Shown here piece after piece: positions 1 through 12,320 of a stretch of DNA of 64,000 nt. A program made the position numbers and the translations under genes. The notes beneath the pieces are model-generated. The model searched no databases, was not told the DNA's origin, and worked only from the letters and a program-made list of their open reading frames with translations. Within the stretch, counting starts at the first letter, position 1; the number at the start of each line of letters is the position of its first letter. This DNA is from Ramazzottius varieornatus. Taxonomy: Eukaryota > Tardigrada > Eutardigrada > Parachela > Ramazzottiidae. The stretch covers positions 2,643,972-2,707,971 of the forward strand of contig BDGG01000005.1 of NCBI GenBank assembly GCA_001949185.1. Reading direction: 5' to 3'.

Positions 1-222
1 GCTCACCGATCTTCAAAGAACGCCCACTGTTCTGCGTTGCTCCATTGATGCCGCACGAAGGGGAAAAGAAAGATGATAGCAAATTAAAGGTAAAGTTCAT
101 GCTAGTCCAAAAACGGAATGGCGTTTATTCATGTGCCCGAAGTTTAGTTGCTCAATAAACTGATTGACCAAGCGCTACTTGATAAACAACCGTACAACAG
201 TGTGGGATGTATGATTTTTTAG

Positions 223-816
223 ATCCAAGGTTGGCTCGACCGTAAAAAGCGCGGATCGGTGGTCTACGTCGCCTTCGGTAGTTTGGTCACACTGCGACCG
301 GAACAGCTGACGGAACTTGGCAAAGCTATCGAAAACCTGGGACGACCTTACATCTGGTCTCTTTTGCCCAATCAATACCCGCATTTACCCAAATCGGTGC
401 AAGAGAGCGTTGACAACTGGGACGGTGACGGTCTGGTCTTGTCATGGGTGCCTCAGAAGCTGATTTTGGCGCATGACAGTGTGGGAGTTTTTGTCAGCCA
501 TTCCGGCCTCAACAGTACGGTTGAATCGTTAGCCGCAGGGAAACCAATGGTCTGTTGTCCCGTCAGCTATGACCATCTGGTTACGGCACAAAGTGCAGTG
601 CAGCATGGAGTGGGTGTATTGATCGGACCCCAGGGTTTCAAAAAAGATGCCGCGTTGATTCCTGCCAAAGACATTGAGGGGACTGTTAGGAAAGTTCAGG
701 AAGAATGTAGGCAGAAAGCCAGCGAGTGGCGAAAGAAGCTCACCCATGCTTGGGATGTCAGCGGCACAACTGCGAAAGAGTTCAATGAACTGGCTACTTC
801 TATTTCAAATATTTAA
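223..816 (+). CDS. UDP-glycosyltransferase, C-terminal exon
   Basis: This is the last exon of a family-1 UDP-glycosyltransferase, which transfers a sugar from a UDP-sugar to small lipophilic acceptors. The exon opens after a polypyrimidine tract ending in AG at 221-222 and reads in one frame to a TAA stop at 814-816, about 197 residues. It contains the donor-sugar binding segment WVPQ...LAH...FVSHSGLNSTVES, including the catalytic-face His and the HSGLNS turn, followed by a GKP...P...D block. The strand-turn VYVAFGS that begins the nucleotide-binding half is also present. The segment looks closer to the plant-type PSPG box than to the vertebrate UGT signature. No C-terminal transmembrane anchor follows, so the product may be soluble. 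The acceptor-binding half must lie to the left of the window. Family assignment is firm; the substrate is unknown. Confidence 0.9.
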   Translation: MQGWLDRKKRGSVVYVAFGSLVTLRPEQLTELGKAIENLGRPYIWSLLPNQYPHLPKSVQESVDNWDGDGLVLSWVPQKLILAHDSVGVFVSHSGLNSTVESLAAGKPMVCCPVSYDHLVTAQSAVQHGVGVLIGPQGFKKDAALIPAKDIEGTVRKVQEECRQKASEWRKKLTHAWDVSGTTAKEFNELATSISNI

Positions 817-1666
817 CAAATGCAGGAAAATGATAAGTTTCTGCTTATCCGTTGTTTCTCTAAATGACTATCCGTGACATCCTTGACAGAAAAAACGTGG
901 ATCCAGATAGGTGTATGCTTGGTTGGTTACAGTACCGCAAAATCGCTGGGGTCATAAATGAAAGGTCAACAGCAGGAGTTTGTACAGGCAGCCGCCACTG
1001 ATTGGCGTTGTTGTCAGACGATATTTTGAGCAGGTACCGTTCGGCAGCATCGTTGGGACTTTGATCGACCATGAGGAAGCCTGGCTTTCATTAGTACTGT
1101 AGCTTATGAGATCTGTAAGGTCGCCCAGATGGAGTCGGCCTTCTGGCTGGCTCCAAAAACGGATGGTCCATAGTCGTCTCCCGGCCTATAATTATGTCAG
1201 GAACGTGTGCTGCATGTGCTGGTTCTTCACTCTGATGTTTTTCATGAAATGAGAGTAAGATGTTTGGGTGATCTGTTCATGAGCTTTCGCACATATCTAG
1301 ATAACATTTTTCTCGTGAAAGGAATGCGGGTTGATGAACATCTAGGAACGAAAGCATCTGTCTGAACTTCGGGGTATCGTAAAAACTAGAACGGAGACTA
1401 GTCCAGTTGACTGCGGCGTGCAAAGCGTCGAACCTTTCGGTGATGTTTAGAAGACACTTGTTCGAGTAAATCTTTCTTCTTCTCGACAAAATCGAGATCT
1501 ACCGCAGAAAAGCATTGATGGAAAAACCCAAGCGGCCTTTTGATTAACGAGCTAGCGCGTACCTGATATGCTCACTCGATTGGTTTGCCCCGGAGATAGC
1601 CAGAAAGTTTCGACTTCTCCTTTGCCTTAAAGTCCGCGGAAAAACAGTTTCTAGTTGTTTACCAGC
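817..1666. other. Intergenic, no gene seen
   Basis: This stretch lies between the UGT stop and the 3' end of the first guanylyl cyclase gene. Short open frames on the minus strand (for example 1277-1489) have no motif, no splice partners and no homology I recognise. I see nothing that supports a gene. Confidence 0.6.
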
Positions 1667-4101
1667 TTAAGGTTTTCTTGGTCGCGTTTCTAGTTTACCC
1701 ACTTTGATGGGAATGAGACCTCTCGATTCCAGTTTGAACCCTTCTCGTCCATCCAGCAGCTGATAAGCTGCTGTCGAGATTTGTATTCGGGACGCTGCAG
1801 TGGAATGCACAGTTCCTGAACAAATGTTAACGTGAAACCATGTGAACCAAAGTGTATGTACCTTCGCCAGATGTTTCCATCTTGCTGGCAGTGTTCACCG
1901 TATCGCCGAATCTGCAACAGGAACCAACATGCTTTTCGCTGGAGTGGCACAGAATGTCCTACCGGACAGAGCGGTTACATTGTGTAATGCGGGAGTTTCG
2001 TGCCAATAATTCCCGCGACGACTGGACCTAATCAACAAAAGAGACGAACAATCGTAGCCCAGCTTTTGCAATAAAACACTGGCCAGCAAATACGCGTGAC
2101 TTGTCGAATGCTTGTATCGGTATCTCTCACCAGAATGGATACCAACTCGAGCTTCGAAGACCATCCATTTTCCGAGCCGGTGTTCCTGGACAGTCGGCAT
2201 GGTTCCGACACCGTTCAACATAGCCAAAGCTAGGTTGGCCACCTCAGCAGCAAGCTGGTTCCCCATGTGAACTGGCACACCACCCACAATCTGGAAAACA
2301 GTAGGCAGTTCCCCTCGAGAGCATCATCTTTCAGGTTACAATATACGCAAATACGGTACTCCAAAGTGGACTGGGCTGAAAATGAAATTTTGACTTGTGA
2401 AACAAATATTTCGGCCAGAAGCATTAAGCTGATCAAGCTGCAGCCCAATCGTACATCTTTTCAAAGATGATAGCGTCTTCGGACCTGCCCATTTCTGGAA
2501 TACCTTATTTGCGTACACTGTAGACGTTCGAAGCGGGCGTGAGATACATACCATATAAGAGTCGCGGATAGTTTCTACTTTGAAGACTGTGAAACCAGCC
2601 ACAACAGCGTCCAGTGTGCGACACATGTGTTCCAGTATGGCAAACAACTGGAACGGCGAGACTCTACCGACGATTTCGGAAAAGATGGGTACATCCGAAA
2701 ACATAACCGTCACGCATTCGCAGTACTCGAGATCGATGTCCTCCGCTCGACGCAGTCGGCGGACAATGTCGTATGGAAGGAGGTCACTCAATAAACTATC
2801 CACCCGAACCGCTTCCGCCCTCAAATTTTCAGTTTGCAACAGCACTTTCCTGTAGAAAGTGGACGAAAACATTCACATTAATTGGAGCCAACGACAAATT
2901 CTTCGCGATTGCAAAGCTGTTTCATTCTCGACCTGAAAGACTCGTGCGAATCGGGTGAAATAAACAGTATGGTTCTGCAGCGATGTCCAAATTTCTCACC
3001 GTTATGTCTTCCAGCAACTCTTCAAACTTTGTTTCAGGATCCAGGAGTGCCACCATCAGAATGATATGAGTGTCTGCTCCCGATTCTTGGGCGGATATAG
3101 CTCGCGCCAAATGACGCAGAAAATTGCGTGATGTGTTTACTGGAGTGGCCAACACTTGCACTACAAAACACCAAGGCAAAAGATCGAGAAAAAATAGGAA
3201 AAGTTTGGCAGTATTGTGCCACGACCGTAAGTCGAGTCACGATGCAGTAGCATCCAACCAGATATCAGATTAGTCTTGCCTTTGGGCAGCTCCCATATTT
3301 CGGCCATAACATCGGCTGGGCTGTTTCTCTCGCGAGACGGGACACGGACATCGTACCGAATCACTCCGTCATCGCTCCTTCCTCCGTCCAAGCGGTGGAA
3401 GTTGAACTGGGTGGACCTGCATTCCCAGGTCGTCGAATGGAACCGTTTTACCATGAAATCGCCCATCTCATTCCCGTCGTAAATCAGTGTATACTTGTGT
3501 TATCCATGATGTTGTAGGAATGCTGCGACAGCACGGTCAAACTGCCTCAGTTCACGACTTGCCAGTTGCACTAGAGTAGGGTAGCGTTCTTGACCTGGTG
3601 TGGCAGTTTTCCTTAGAGTCAGAGATAAAGTGACGACGTTTTCTTCTGCTCGTGAAGGGAGAGAACAGAAACAATATCCAGCCTTCCGCCGCGATGTTAG
3701 TCAATGTGATATTAGTCGACTGCAGACATTTCCTTACCTCTACCGAGGTCCCCCAGAAGTGCGAACTCGGTCTTATCGCTGCCCGCTGTCAAAACGTCGC
3801 ACAGGAAAGACGACGCATTCTGGTGTGGCAACCGACAGTTACGGTTCAAGAATAACAGCGTCTTGCGGGCAATGAAATCTTCCGAGATCTGCCCGTAGTA
3901 TGATGCGACGTTTTCCACAGTGTGGGGTAACGCGAGCACGGGATCCAAAACTGCCAGCTTCGTCGTAGCCCGCTCGTAAGCTTCGTTGAGTGAAACGGAA
4001 TTCTTGCACAACAGGAAAACAGGTAGACAGATCTCCATGGCCGAAGTTTCTTGCTGTCTGAGAACCGGGCTGTTAGCACCGAAACTGCTCCTCGTTGCCA
4101 C
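1667..4101 (-). pseudogene. Receptor guanylyl cyclase copy 1, lacking TM and kinase-homology region
   Basis: Receptor guanylyl cyclases bind a ligand outside the cell and make cGMP inside. Reading the minus strand: 4101-3740 encodes the first part of the extracellular ligand-binding (ANF-receptor) fold, about 3650-3230 its second part, and 3179-2922 a third. The next recognisable exon (2860-2550) is already the dimerisation helix DLLPYDIVRRLRRAEDIDL and the first half of the cyclase domain, with the metal Asp in MFSD and the guanine-selecting Glu in KVETIRD. Further exons carry FEARVGIHSG, GPVVAGIIGTKLPHYT, FGDTVNTASKME and RIQISTAAYQLLDGREGF. No transmembrane or kinase-homology exon lies between. 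An in-frame TAA at 3502-3500 interrupts the extracellular frame, and the usual Arg in NTASR is Lys. The cyclase splice sites look intact, so a shortened transcript is possible. I treat it as a probable pseudogene. Confidence 0.72.
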
Positions 4102-4139
4102 TGCACTTTGACATTGATTTGTGAGAGAGGAAAGAGCAC

Positions 4140-5400
4140 AAAGTCAGGATGAGTTCACTGTCTACTAAACATACGTCTGCTTGAAAGGAAACGCGTATGC
4201 AGGAAGCAGTCTACAGCGAGCTTGATTACAAGTCATTCAACAAAACTGGGCGAGGTCGCAGAAGATTACTGCTCGATATTAAAACTGGATGTGATCTGCG
4301 GCTTGGGGATGCCCGAATCCTTTCACCTCGAATCACAATGATTGTATCACCACGATAATACGAGTGACTTTGAGCTGTTTGGAGTGCCGGAGTTATTCAC
4401 AACGTAAACAGTTGCTTTTGGACACTCAGTGTCACAAATTACCGTAATATTTGACTCACAAAGCTCGCGCAATACGTCGTCGTAAACTCTAATCATTTCT
4501 GATGGAAGTGCTACCCGCTGAGACTTATGGGCAATTTGCGAGCTGAGCGTCTATCATGACCTTCCGCTCAACGTTCATGGTTCATCAAGCGTTACAGTGC
4601 GGTATAGCCCGGCAAAATTTTGTTGCCGCCGATACAGTGTGAGGCTATTACGTAATGCTCGCAGAGCTTAGTAATACAACCTTGCATGCGACTTGATACC
4701 CCATGCCAAACCACTTCAGGTGGTCTAACATGGGATTTTTGGGCACGAGCTGTCGTTGCGGAGCTGGTTTTGTTCGTAAGTTTGTGTTTGAGCCCCTCTG
4801 CTGAACTTTGCCCAGTGAAGGGCAAAGTACAACATTAGTGGAGATAAGCTTGTGAATGGAATGTGACTGAGGAGTAGCGAAAGTAGGTCACAAAAGAAGG
4901 AGATAAGGCTATCGCATTGTATTCTGAGTCATACGGAGTAATTCTCGTGAATGGATAAGCTTGTGATAAGTTTGAGGGATCGTGATGCTATGTATCGGCA
5001 GTTGATCTGGTGATCGGACGGACAAAGGCCAGGTGATCGTGAAGACAAAACGTTGAACTCCATAAGCGCGTTTGAATCATGAAAATCTGACCACTGCAGA
5101 GGGAGCTATAAATTGTTGAATGAAGTAAGGGGTGCTCGAGTACTTATTGGAGAGAAGGGAAGGGAAATGAATTTCACATTTCTACCCCGAAGTTTTCACC
5201 GTTCTCACCGAACTATAATTTAATCGATACAACCGTAAGCCATTGATTGACTGATACTCGGAGAAGAACGATGAGAACTTCAGGAAAGAAAAGTTAAATT
5301 CACGTCCCTTCTCTTCCCTTCAGCTACTCCAATGGTAAGGAAGCAATGACACGGTTCAGAACGCGCTAATCGAAACTTCGAATTGACCCCGTTAAATTTT
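4140..5400. other. Intergenic with a possible fold-back repeat
   Basis: No gene is supported here. At about 5148-5340 a purine-rich arm (GGAGAGAAGGGAAGGGAAAT) is matched imperfectly by a pyrimidine-rich arm ending CCCTTCTCTTCCCTTCAG, which suggests an old MITE-like fold-back. The rest shows no coding signal. Confidence 0.45.
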
Positions 5401-5700
5401 AATCAAGAGGAGCAGTACGGAGTCGGAAGAATCAGCTACAATAGGTGACGCAGCTTACGATAATGTTTGGTTGAAGGTTTTCCGACAAGAATGGCCGGTT
5501 CATCGAAAAAGTCCATATCTAGACAAGCGCGGTTTTACTAGTACAGCGTTTATTAAAAACTGGAAACAAGCGGACGTAACTTTACCTGAGATACTGACGC
5601 AATTACCTTGGGAGGAGGTGAGCCAGAATGTTTCTACTACGCCTTTGCCCTATGAAGGAAGTGCGGTCACACTACATATACAAGGGCGGAGAGCTCAAAC

Positions 5701-5919
5701 AAGATACTTTAAACTACCGATCGAGTGGGACAAGATTGGTCCGGGTCCGTGTAAAAAGACAGGCTGGAACTAGCGGAACCTGCTGTTATGTGTGATGTCA
5801 TATCGATCAGCTGATCGGTACACACGGTTACCAGATATTTCACCCACGATCCGGGGAGTGTTTTTCCACGCCCCCGGACCCAATTCTGTCCCACTGGATC
5901 GGTAGTTTAGAGTACCTTA
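5701..5919. repeat. MITE-like element with ~50-bp terminal inverted repeats
   Basis: The left arm (TTTAAACTACCGATCGAGTG and following bases) and the reverse complement of the right arm (CTAAACTACCGATCCAGTGG and following bases) match over roughly 50 bp with a few differences. The roughly 219-bp unit has no coding capacity. It lies just downstream of the last recognised exon of guanylyl cyclase copy 2 and contributes the tail of an open frame there. Confidence 0.75.
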
Positions 5920-8900
5920 CCTTGCTCCGAACATTGTTTATTTCCCATACCTTGATAGGAATTCGACCTCTTGATTCCATGACAAATTCTTTTCGCCCTT
6001 TTAGCAGATCGCAGGTTGCTGTTGAAATCTGGATGCGGGACGCTAAAAGTGAAACAACGTTATACTGTATACATACTGTACGTGCAAAGGCCACGTGGAG
6101 AAAAGCCCGACAAACTTTCGCCAGAAGTTGCCATCCTACTTGCGGTGTTCACGGTGTCCCCAAATCTGAAAAAACCAGATGGAAGCAAAGAAACAAATGA
6201 TAGTTTCGGAGCAAGGACCAGTCACATCGTGTAGTGCGGTAATTTCGTCCCGATTATTCCTGCTACTACAGGACCTGTTTGAGAAGAAAACTCTGTTCGT
6301 TTAATTGTGGAACGTCGATGGGCTGACAGATGACTCTAGGAGGTCAAGAACTGTACCAGAATGCATTCCGGCTCGAGCCTCGAGGACCACCCGTTCTTGG
6401 AGCTGATAGTCCTGCTCGGTCGGCATAGATCTGACAGTGTCCATCATGGCTAAAGCTAAATTGGCCACTTCGACGGCATGCCGGTTTCCTATGTGAACTG
6501 GAACACCACCCACAACCTACCGCAGAACTACAGTATTCGATAATTGTTTCAGACGACAACCCTGTTCGACTTCCCCTACTTACCATATACGAGTCACGGA
6601 TAGTTTCGACCTTGAATACCGTGAAACCATCTACAACGGCGTCTAGTCGACGGCACATGTGTTCCAGCATGGCAAACAGCTGGAACGGCGAGACCTTACC
6701 CACGATCTCAGAAAAGATGGGCACATCCGAAAACATAACCGTGACAGAGTCGCAGTATTCAAGGTCAATATCCTCCGCTCGACGCAGTCGGCGGACAATG
6801 TCGTAAGGAAGGAGATCACACAACAAATTGTCCACGCGTGAAGCTTCTGCAATTAGGCTTTCGGTCTGAAGAGCCACTTTGCTATTTGGATGAAAACACT
6901 CGTCTGAGCAAATATATCCATGAGTTTCAGATACCGGTGTTATACTGTCCATCTTACGCTTCCAGTTCATTGCTGTAATGTATGAGGCGATCAATGATGC
7001 TGTCACCAAACGACATTCCGGACCTTTGAGGATACACAGCAGTCAGAGTTTGAAGCATGGAATTTAGGTCAGGCCTATCATCCGGCTTTCGGGCCCAACA
7101 TGAATACATTAGCGCGGCCAGCTCGACGGGTGCACTGTCGAGGCCTAGGTCCCGCTGCGTTGGGTCAAATGTACCAGCTCCCATCTTCCGGGCCACATCT
7201 GCAATTTTGAAGGACAAGAGAATAAAGACCTGCAGTTTGTTCCACCCTTTATGCGAATTATTAGAATTCTACGAAATTAAAACCTTCAAACTCGACTTCG
7301 TCACATAGGGCGACGTTGAATGGCGCGTTCCTCGTGGACATCTCATAAAGGATGACTCCAAAACTGTAGGTGTCAGCTGCCTTGGTGAAGCTTTGTCGTA
7401 TGTCTGCGACTACCTCTGGTGCCATCCACAATCGCTGCATGTTCATCACCGGTCCGAAATAGTCGTCTCTTGGTTTTAATTGCTCCGGATGGCTACGGAC
7501 AAGTACGGCCATGTATGGCAGAATGCCGGTTCCAGCCAACTTTAGAGTAAAACGTTCGTCGACGTAGGCGCAAATGCTGGTCAAACATCCGTGACAACGT
7601 AACTTAGATCTGTGGACGTATTTTAGACCCTACACCGAACGGAAAACAGATGCACGTGTACTGATATCTCCTGTTGTGATTGGGAATTCCATGAAATTAT
7701 AAGGGAACAAATGTCCTATGGAAAGGGTGGGATATTTACCAACCAGAAACAGGTCCCACATGAGACAGAAACGAAGGTCCCAGTTCAACGCAAGGCTGTC
7801 GTCATCAATTACATGCCGGAGAAAGCCTTTCGTCGTATGCTCAGCAACGTACACCATGCTTTTCCCATAAATGTGATGGTTGGTGGTCCACATTATGCCA
7901 TAGAACTTACAAACGTTTGGATGATCAATGTCTCGCATCTGCAAACCCAGTTCAACAGAAGGTCCTTCTGTAATGTAGCAGGCTACCACCGCGAAAACAA
8001 GACTGTTAGTGCCACGATCGTGACGGTACGTACAAGTTTTAGAACCAGCTTGGCGAGCTGGTGTTTCTTGACAGTGTGGAAGTCGACGTAAAAAGGGAAG
8101 CTGACGCTAGTCGTGGTAATCCGTCCATCGTACACCATAACGACTCCTTGCATCGACCCCTTCTCGATCGGCACAGCCCATCTGCCAATCGTAGGGATCC
8201 AGGTACGAACGTATTCCATTTTCCTCTCATCGATAACCCAAGCAAGATTTGCAAAACGATGCAGTTTTTGCCTGCAAGAGTCGCGAATAGCCAGACACAA
8301 CTTCGAGAACATCACGATCATTAAATACGGTGAGGCTACTGGTTTCAGTAGATTTCCAACTCTTACCACATACGAGCGAATGATATCACGATGATCATCC
8401 CCAGTATCACGCCGAACACTGCCGCCACCGCATTGACGCTGCTTGTATCTAGGGTGAAACAAAGAAAGAATGATAGGCATGCGAACAACACGGATTTGCA
8501 GAGTCGCTGACCGTCTGAATTTTGTGGACCATACGAAGCAGTGGTTGATTGTTCGCTGTGTTCTTCAGAAAGGTTCTGCTGAGGGGAGCTCCAAGATCCA
8601 ACAAGCAGCCGTTCCAAAGTCAGCGGATCTGACGGCAGTGTGAAATTGTAAAAGTGGCTGGACTTTTCCAACATGTTTCTCAGACATTGCACCAGATTTG
8701 CTGCAGTTTGTCCACCTTGACCCGAACGTGAGCAGCGATCTGCTCGGGTGCTCAACTATGTAAAAAAATATCGGGCGTTTCACTACCGCAACACAAGGCT
8801 TTGTTTTTCCTCGAAATTCTTACCTGTGCCAAAAGCTGCATGCTTCCGAAGAACGCCTCCCCAACCTGCGTTTGTGAAATCGATGATGAGTTACCGATCC

Positions 8901-9421
8901 GAAAAGTCGGTAACTGTACAAGTGTTGGAGAGCGTCCACGATCCAGAAGTGAAGGACTCCGTCTAGTCAAAGACATCACCACCACATTCTCTTCTGCAAC
9001 GGATGGTCTGTTCAATCCACATCAACGTCTATGAGGTGCTGCTGGAATTATTGTGTCTTTAAAAAGTCATTTACAGTAATCTTACAGCACCTCTTCCAAT
9101 ATCGACAAGTAGCGAGGCCTCGGTCTCACTGCTACCAGCAGTCATGATAACACGGACGGGAGCCACAGGGGAAGGAATGAGCAGGGGACAGATGCGGTCC
9201 AAAAAGTAAAAGGTTTTCTCCAAAATGAAAGCTTGCATATCCTGTTCGTCCGATACTTCCACATTCCGGATGATGTTTGTAAACGACACTTGGTCAACGG
9301 CAACCCTTCGGACTGCGGTTTCAAACAAGGAATTCAGCTGTGGAGCGTTCTTGCCCAATAGAAACACGAGCAAGCAAATCTTCATGGTGGTAGAAAAATG
9401 CACAGTTTGACTGATTGACAA
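5840..9421 (-). CDS. Receptor guanylyl cyclase copy 2, shortened extracellular domain
   Basis: This is a membrane guanylyl cyclase with the full intracellular layout. Exons on the minus strand run: 9421-9090, first part of the ligand-binding fold (MKICLLVFLLGKN...TAGSSETEASLL); about 9020-8826, second part ending at a GTAAGA donor; about 8755-8470, juxtamembrane; about 8455-8370, a transmembrane helix (VNAVAAVFGVILGMIIVISF). Kinase-homology exons follow at about 8290-8040, 7968-7710, 7610-7290 and 7217-6960. These include HPNVCKFYGI, WMAPEVV, DTYSFGVILYEM and YPQRSGMSFGD. The dimerisation helix and cyclase core follow at 6880-6590 (MFSDVPIFSEIVG, KVETIRDSYMV), then 6513-6370, about 6290-6230, 6170-6110 (FGDTVNTASRMA) and 6030-5970. 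Both metal-binding Asp residues and NTASR are present, so catalysis is plausible. The middle of the extracellular domain found in copy 1 is absent. The kinase domain is probably a pseudokinase. Confidence 0.75.
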
Positions 9422-9429
9422 GACGTCCT

Positions 9430-10156
9430 TACTTATGATTAAACTGTATAAAACTAAGGTTAGCTGGCTTCTAAGGGAACAGCCTTTTGCCCATCAAAAG
9501 GATGTACGTGGGGGAAGTCGGCAATCTGATGACGGTGATTACGGAACTATAAACTCGTATCTCTGAGGTAGCGGAAGGACCGACCCAGGGAGTCCTGAAA
9601 TTACGATTTTCCTATAAGCTGTTAGGGATGTCAAAATCTATGCTTACCGAAAACTTCATTCATTCTCTGACGGTATACGTTCTTGATAATAACCCACCGG
9701 CCACATTTAGATGCACACTGAGTACCGGGTGAAGGTTACGATTTACGAATATGCTTCGGACAATGCATTGACGCACGCCCTTGATTAATTACTCCCATCA
9801 AACCATGTTCATGGTGGATAATGAACGCTCCCATCACGCAGATTAATTTTCGACTTTCAGCGATGATTAAAATGTCATATTCTTTGCAACCTAGCGATCA
9901 ATGCGCGCAGTCAGTAGATCAGACAACAAATTAGCTGGGACACAAGATCCGCACACGGACAAAACGGGTGTATGAGGTTAAACGCCAATATTTTTTCCAC
10001 GGGCGAGGACGGCCAAACCGTTTCTAAGAGTCCTTTTCCCTGTAATTATCGAGCATGAAACGTGGCTCCGAATAATACAAGCAGCTGCGATCGAGAACAA
10101 CATACAGCATGACGTCACAGTCAGCGGTTGTGAAATGAAAGAATTTCTTTTATAGA
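9430..10156. other. Intergenic, no gene seen
   Basis: This is the spacer between the 5' end of cyclase copy 2 and the fold-back repeat before copy 3. It presumably holds the promoter of copy 2, but I cannot point to a specific element. No open frame or repeat stands out. Confidence 0.5.
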
Positions 10157-10300
10157 AGGCTCGGCGAAGCTAAGATAAGCCGCTTTAGCCGTTCTTAGTC
10201 GTGGCTTAAAGTATTTTAGCTGCTTTAGCCGCGGCTAAAATATTTTTAGCCACGGCTAAGAACGGTTAAAACAGCTTATTTCAGCTTCGCTGAAACTTCT
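10157..10300. repeat. Fold-back MITE of ~144 bp
   Basis: The two halves are near-complementary along their whole length. The left half contains GCGAAGCTAAGATAAGC, TAGCCGTTCTTAG and AGTATTTTAGC. The right half contains the complements GCTAAAATATTTTTAGCC, CTAAGAACGG and GCTTATTTCAGCTTCGC. Only about a dozen bases at the centre are unpaired, so it would form one long hairpin. Confidence 0.85.
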
Positions 10301-10433
10301 AGAATTTCTTTGTACCTTGATGGGAACGAAGCCTCGTGATTCCAGCACATATTTGCCATTTCCTTTCAGCAGATCGTATGTTGCTTTGGAAATCTGTATC
10401 CGAGAAGTTAACACAATGCATAACGGACTCTGT

Positions 10434-10798
<365 letters not shown>

Positions 10799-10899
10799 TT
10801 TTATTCTGTTCGAATGCTAGCCAAGCTTAGCGCTGTATGAAAAAAATTGGAAGAAGTGAGGCAAGAGCGCCAGGAGAAAAAGCGATAACAACTGGAGCA

Positions 10900-11300
10900 C
10901 GGAATCTGGCCGCATGCGCTGTACTGCACTGCAGAACAGCTGCAGCGCGTGAACTGACGGAATTTGTGCGGCACAGCACAGCATACAGCAGAGAGCCATA
11001 GACTACCGCGCAGATGCACCTACCGAAACCCAACAAAAACTACAGTTTTTGGGCATTCGAACGTCAGCCGTCTCAGCTTTGCCGTACTTTAAGGCAACGT
11101 ACTCCAGGTTGACTACCGATTTCGTTGACTGAATTACAAACCACGTCAATACATCGGCGTTCCATGCAGTTGCACCAGGTCAACGTGCAGCACAGCACAG
11201 CTGCTTAGCCACTGGGCAAGAAAGTTGTGCAGCACAGCGCAGCGTACAGCGCCCTGGTAATGTGCGCAGCACAGTTACAGCGTACTTTTGAACCTGCGGC
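10900..11300. repeat. CAGCACAG/CTGCAG-rich dispersed repeat
   Basis: This stretch is dense in short words such as GCAGCACAGC, CTGCAG and GCATGCGCTG. A related block (GGCCGCATGCGCTG followed by CTGCAG words) occurs at about 25845-25925, so it is a dispersed repeat rather than unique sequence. It has no coding support. Confidence 0.55.
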
Positions 11301-11392
11301 CCAGTGCTCTGATAACAACAGCACAAATTCTTTTTCGTTTTCTTTTCTAAAAATAGCAAGATTTAAACTAGCAGCACCGCGTCAATATGATT

Positions 11393-12320
11393 TTAGCACC
11401 ACTTAAAATTTGAAAAATTCGGAGCGTCAACATAGTGCTTGAAAGTTCCAAAGGCATTCAAATCAACAGCACTAGGGCAGAACAAAGAGTCTTTTAGCAG
11501 GGCTTCGGCGATGTAAGCAAATGAGCCGATGGTGGAATCAAGGAGGGAACGTGAAGAAGCGGCCATCGAAACTGGACTCAACATCAAGGCCACCCTACTT
11601 CTCGGAGGTGCTGATGGTATCGTTTGAAGTCCGGGTCGTGGCTTTGGTCTTCTTTTTCTGCTGGGCTAAGACGAATGCTTCGAAGGAACTTCTTCTGGAT
11701 CGATTCGAGCTGCTTTTGTAGGCTCTTGGTGGTGGTGAATCAGGAGGAGGATGCGTAGTCGGCAATCGATCGAACCAAGGATGTGAAGAGAAGTTGTTTC
11801 ACTGCTCCATAACGCTTAGGAAAGAGTCCATTGATACCGTAAAGTCTCTGCCTGCACTTTGCCGTAACTTTGTCCACCTGTACTGTCCACTCCATCTTGG
11901 TCGAGAGCTTGACGCCCAAACATTCAGCTTCGCTCACCAATGGAATCTTTTCTCTGTTGATCGTATAGCTGCCACTTGGCACCCCCACTTTCTTCATCTT
12001 ATTTGATATGCACAGATGCGGGGAATTTTCAGGATTCAGCTCAAGGCCAGTTTCTTTGCACCAGTCTTCAAGTCTCTGCAGGTCTTGTTGGAGCAAGGTA
12101 CAATCTTCTTTGCTTTTGATATTCCGCCATAGCACAATGTCATCTGCGTACTGCATCACGGTGCACTGCAGTCTTTTTGCCAAGTTGTTCACAGCAATAA
12201 TGAACAGGATCGGGCCAAGAACCGAGCCTTGCGGGACACCAGACGGGACAACGCACTCTGAAGAGAAGTGTCCCTCGACAGTCACTCTCTGACTTCTTCC
12301 GCGCAGGTAGTCGGACACAG
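11393..12320 (-). mobile_element. 5'-truncated Jockey/CR1-type LINE fragment
   Basis: This is the reverse transcriptase C-terminal half of a non-LTR retrotransposon on the minus strand. It includes SGVPQGSVLGPILF, the catalytic QYADDIV box and the thumb-like LNPENS region. The last piece (GSFAYIAEALLKDSLFCP) matches the C-terminus of the fuller element at 31.2-32.9 kb (DTFAYVASALVNDSKFCP), so both belong to one family. The frame shifts after about 11740, and about 230 bp present in the fuller copy are missing near 11600. Its 5' end joins the cyclase exon of copy 3 at about 12318, the truncation expected of target-primed insertion. It is inactive. Confidence 0.88.

Noticed and set aside
5471-5773. 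100-codon + strand frame
   Set aside because: Its end is formed by the MITE arm and the rest shows no domain or splice signal.
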